Origin: Bacteroidales bacterium
GTDB taxonomy: Bacteria > Bacteroidota > Bacteroidia > Bacteroidales > UBA3824
Reading direction: 5' to 3'
Length of the DNA stretch: 8,098 nucleotides
Assembly: GCA_017645985.1 (NCBI GenBank)
Contig: JAGCNK010000023.1
Coordinates: 1-8,098, forward strand
The translations under genes were made by a program, and so were the position numbers. Shown piece by piece: positions 6,261 to 8,098 of this stretch (its first letter is position 1; each line of letters begins with the position of its first letter). The notes beneath the pieces were generated by a model. That model had not been told where the DNA came from, made no database searches, and saw nothing but the letters and a program-made list of their open reading frames with translations.

Positions 6261-6707
6261 ATGAAGAAGATTAATTTGAAGAAGATTATGGCAACGGCCG
6301 TTATGCTCAGCGTTGCATTTGTGAATCCGGCAAACACTTACAGCAATGTAAATGCCGACACATTAAAAGGTTACACAATCGAAGGCGAGGTAATGCCTGA
6401 GGTAGAAACCGTAGAAGAAGAACTCGCAGTTGAAAACTGGATGATGGACGCAGACGAAGCTTACGCAGAAAACGCCCTGAGAGTTGAAAAATGGATGTTC
6501 GCAGCCGACACCTACGCAGAGGACGCACTCGCAGTAGAAAACTGGATGCTCGAAGCCGAAAGCGCAGCCGAAAACGAACTCGCATTGGAAAACTGGATGA
6601 GCAAAGCAGAAGTAGCTAACGAATGCGAACTCGACATCGAAAGTTGGATGCTTGCAGCCGACAACACCGCAGAAGAGCCGCTCGCTTTAGAGGCTTGGAT
6701 GTTTTAA
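6261..6707 (+). CDS. Secreted acidic protein with 17-residue W-M repeats, unknown function
   Basis: 148 residues from ATG 6261; an in-frame TTG at 6252 is less likely. The N-terminus MKKINLKKIMATAVMLSVAF has a basic start and a hydrophobic core typical of a Sec signal peptide. A cleavage site near NVNA (residue 32) is plausible, and there is no lipobox. Residues 33-54 are a short acidic linker. Residues 55-148 are five full 17-18-residue repeats plus a final half repeat, each starting L-x-[V/L/I]-E-x-W-M. The rest of each unit is rich in Ala, Glu and Asp, so the mature protein is strongly acidic and probably helical. The protein ends immediately after the last W-M-F. There is one cysteine in the repeat region (ECE). 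It forms its own transcription unit, with a strong promoter and long leader upstream and three hairpins downstream. I do not recognise a characterised family. I have a loose memory of short Bacteroidetes proteins with similar 'VExWM' units, none with a known function. Confidence 0.82.
   Translation: MKKINLKKIMATAVMLSVAFVNPANTYSNVNADTLKGYTIEGEVMPEVETVEEELAVENWMMDADEAYAENALRVEKWMFAADTYAEDALAVENWMLEAESAAENELALENWMSKAEVANECELDIESWMLAADNTAEEPLALEAWMF
6423..6704 (+). repeat. In-frame ~51-bp coding repeats (5.5 copies)
   Basis: Units start at 6423 (54 bp), 6477, 6528, 6579, 6630 (51 bp each) and 6681 (24 bp, partial). The most conserved part of each encodes L-A-[V/L]-E-N-W-M, with nearly invariant TGGATG. 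The remaining third of each unit has diverged, so these are old duplications under protein-level selection rather than a recent expansion. Confidence 0.85.
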
Positions 6708-6732
6708 ACAACTAAAAATCAGATGAAAAAGT

Positions 6733-6780
6733 TTCCGACACAGGGTCGGAAGACATTCGGTTCCAAAGGGGAATCGAATG
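6733..6780 (+). other. Two tandem stable hairpins in the 3' UTR
   Basis: Hairpin one is TTCCGAC (6733-6739) with GTCGGAA (6745-6751), 7 bp and a 5-nt loop. Hairpin two, starting 2 nt later, is CATTCGGTTCC (6754-6764) with GGAATCGAATG (6770-6780), 11 bp with one G-U pair and a 5-nt loop. Neither has a U tract; the terminator hairpin follows at 6788. Together they form a compact structured 3' end, possibly protecting the mRNA from 3' decay or released as a small RNA. I know of no matching RNA family. Confidence 0.6.
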
Positions 6781-6787
6781 GGATGTG

Positions 6788-6810
6788 AGGCGGGTAAGAC
6801 CGCTTTTTTT
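6788..6810 (+). terminator. Intrinsic terminator of the repeat-protein transcript
   Basis: GCGG (6790-6793) pairs with CCGC (6800-6803), extended by G-U and A-U pairs (6788-6789 with 6804-6805), around a GTAAGA loop, and leads into a T run at 6804-6810. It lies 80 bp after the stop at 6707. It points away from mnmE, for which I see no equally clear terminator. Confidence 0.82.
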
Positions 6811-6858
6811 GTGCCCGTATGTCAACGGACCACAAAAACAACAATCAAAAAAAACTGA

Positions 6859-8098
6859 TTACTTTCCTATACAAAAATTCTTGAAAATATTGCCCAGCAC
6901 CTCGTCGGTGGTGATTTCGTCGCCGGTGATTTCGGCAAAGGCACGGAGGGCATCGCGGATGTCTTGCGACACAAACTCACCAGAAAGTCCTGATTTCAAA
7001 GCCGTTTCGGCACGCTCAACAGCATCCAAGGCTTCGGAAAAAATAGTAAAATGCCTTACATTTGTAAGAATCACCTCGTCTTGGTTAAAATCAAAAGCAC
7101 TCAGAGCGGATATTTTTTCAAACAGTTCGTTGAGATTTGTCTTATGTTTGGCGGAAATCTTAACCACACTTACAGCATCAGGCAGCGACGAAATGTCGGC
7201 ATCGGCATAAACATCTGACTTGTTGACCACTGCGATAATCTTTTCGCGGGGAAAATCTTCGGGAACGATCTCATCAAACTGTTTTTGAATATCGCTTGCA
7301 GGATTAAGCACTATCAAAACAATCTCGGCCTTGGAGATGGCATTTTTGGCTCGGTCGATACCAAGTTTTTCGATACGGTCGTCGGTCTGACGGATACCGG
7401 CAGTGTCTATCAATCTGCAAGTTACGCCGTTGATATTCAAGTAATCCTCCAACACGTCGCGGGTAGTGCCAGGAATGTCGGACACGATTGCACGCTCGTC
7501 GTTTAAAAGAGCATTCAAAAGTGTTGATTTTCCAGCGTTTGGCTCACCGCAAATAGCCACAGGAATACCGTTTTTGATAGCGTTGCCATATTTAAACGAC
7601 GACACAAGGCGCGAAAGATAATTCTCGGTCTCGGTTAATATATCATTAAGCTGTGTGCGGTCGGCAAATTCCACATCCTCCTCTGAGAAATCGAGCTCAA
7701 GCTCCATAAGTGAAGTGAACTTCAAAAGCAGATCTCTCAACCGTTTGATTTCCAAAGTAATACCACCACGCATTTGATTAACTGCTATAAGGTGTTCGGC
7801 TTTGGATTTGGATGCAATCAGGTCGGCAACAGCCTCAGCCTGAGAAAGATCCATCTTCTTGTTCTGGAATGCACGGCGTGTGAACTCGCCAGGCTGGGCA
7901 AGCTGTGCGCCGTTTTTCAAAAGAAGCGAAAGAATCTCTTTTTGAATATAAATACTTGCGTGGCAGGATATTTCCACAACATCCTCGCCAGTGTAAGAGT
8001 GAGGAGCGCGATAAACTGTAACCACCACACGGTCAACCTCGCTGCCGTCGTTGTCTACAATAAAACCATTGTAAAGACGGTTTGCCTCGGCATCCACT
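6859..8098 (-). CDS. mnmE: tRNA uridine-5-carboxymethylaminomethyl modification GTPase MnmE (TrmE), N-terminus missing
   Basis: 413 codons, 5'-truncated: the frame runs off the window at 8098 inside the N-terminal tetrahydrofolate-binding domain, and the first full codon (GTG 8097-8095) is internal. Full-length relatives have about 450-465 residues, so roughly 50-60 are missing. MnmE works with MnmG to install the cmnm5 group on U34 of certain tRNAs in the cytoplasm. In visible-residue numbering the G-domain motifs are G1 GEPNAGKS (184-191), G2 PGTTRD (209-214), G3 DTAG (231-234), G4 NKSD (292-295) and a G5-like SAK. The C-terminus is the family signature FCIGK, with the conserved Cys at 409. 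The helical domain flanks the G domain on both sides. All key motifs are intact. No clear U-tract terminator follows on this strand. Confidence 0.96.
   Translation of the reverse strand, partial: VDAEANRLYNGFIVDNDGSEVDRVVVTVYRAPHSYTGEDVVEISCHASIYIQKEILSLLLKNGAQLAQPGEFTRRAFQNKKMDLSQAEAVADLIASKSKAEHLIAVNQMRGGITLEIKRLRDLLLKFTSLMELELDFSEEDVEFADRTQLNDILTETENYLSRLVSSFKYGNAIKNGIPVAICGEPNAGKSTLLNALLNDERAIVSDIPGTTRDVLEDYLNINGVTCRLIDTAGIRQTDDRIEKLGIDRAKNAISKAEIVLIVLNPASDIQKQFDEIVPEDFPREKIIAVVNKSDVYADADISSLPDAVSVVKISAKHKTNLNELFEKISALSAFDFNQDEVILTNVRHFTIFSEALDAVERAETALKSGLSGEFVSQDIRDALRAFAEITGDEITTDEVLGNIFKNFCIGK

Noticed and set aside
6811..6858. Terminator for mnmE
   Set aside because: An imperfect stem (GTG/CAC plus CCGT/ACGG) is present but has no U tract on the minus strand, so support is too weak.

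Overview
The window looks like a chromosomal segment of a Bacteroidales bacterium (Bacteroides/Prevotella/Muribaculaceae-like; I cannot fix the genus). The reasons are five promoters with the Bacteroidetes -7 consensus TAnnTTTG, AT-rich intergenic DNA with moderate-GC genes, lipoproteins with Bacteroidetes-style lipoboxes, and protein families typical of the order. I see no insertion sequence, integrase, phage gene, CRISPR array, tRNA or rRNA. It reads as mostly housekeeping DNA with a few unrecognised genes.

Layout. Positions 1-1621 (+) hold the C-terminal part of an alpha-glucan phosphorylase (glycogen breakdown), followed by a strong intrinsic terminator. A 118-bp island of degenerate 12-bp tandem repeats (1721-1838) lies between this terminator and a second one serving the opposite strand. 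Positions 1989-3758 (-) encode a lipoprotein with an OmpA-like segment and TPR repeats. Next is a small protein (3894-4346, -) with a CxxC/CxxC knuckle and a glycine-rich membrane hairpin. It shares a 110-bp divergent promoter region with a PhnP-like metallo-beta-lactamase-fold hydrolase (4457-5218, +). That gene's stop codon overlaps the stop of a convergent small lipoprotein gene (5215-5775, -).

The least ordinary part is 5904-6810 (+). A near-consensus promoter is followed by an unusually long leader of about 320 nt with a boxA-like sequence and two inverted repeats. The leader precedes a gene for a secreted, very acidic 148-residue protein made of 17-residue repeats, each containing L-x-[V/L/I]-E-x-W-M. 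Three tandem hairpins follow, the last with a U tract. I do not recognise a function for this unit, and it is the best candidate here for undescribed biology. The window closes with mnmE (6859-8098, -), the tRNA-modification GTPase, whose N-terminus lies outside.

The genes do not form one pathway. Most appear to be single transcription units with their own promoters, and neighbours are mainly convergent or divergent.
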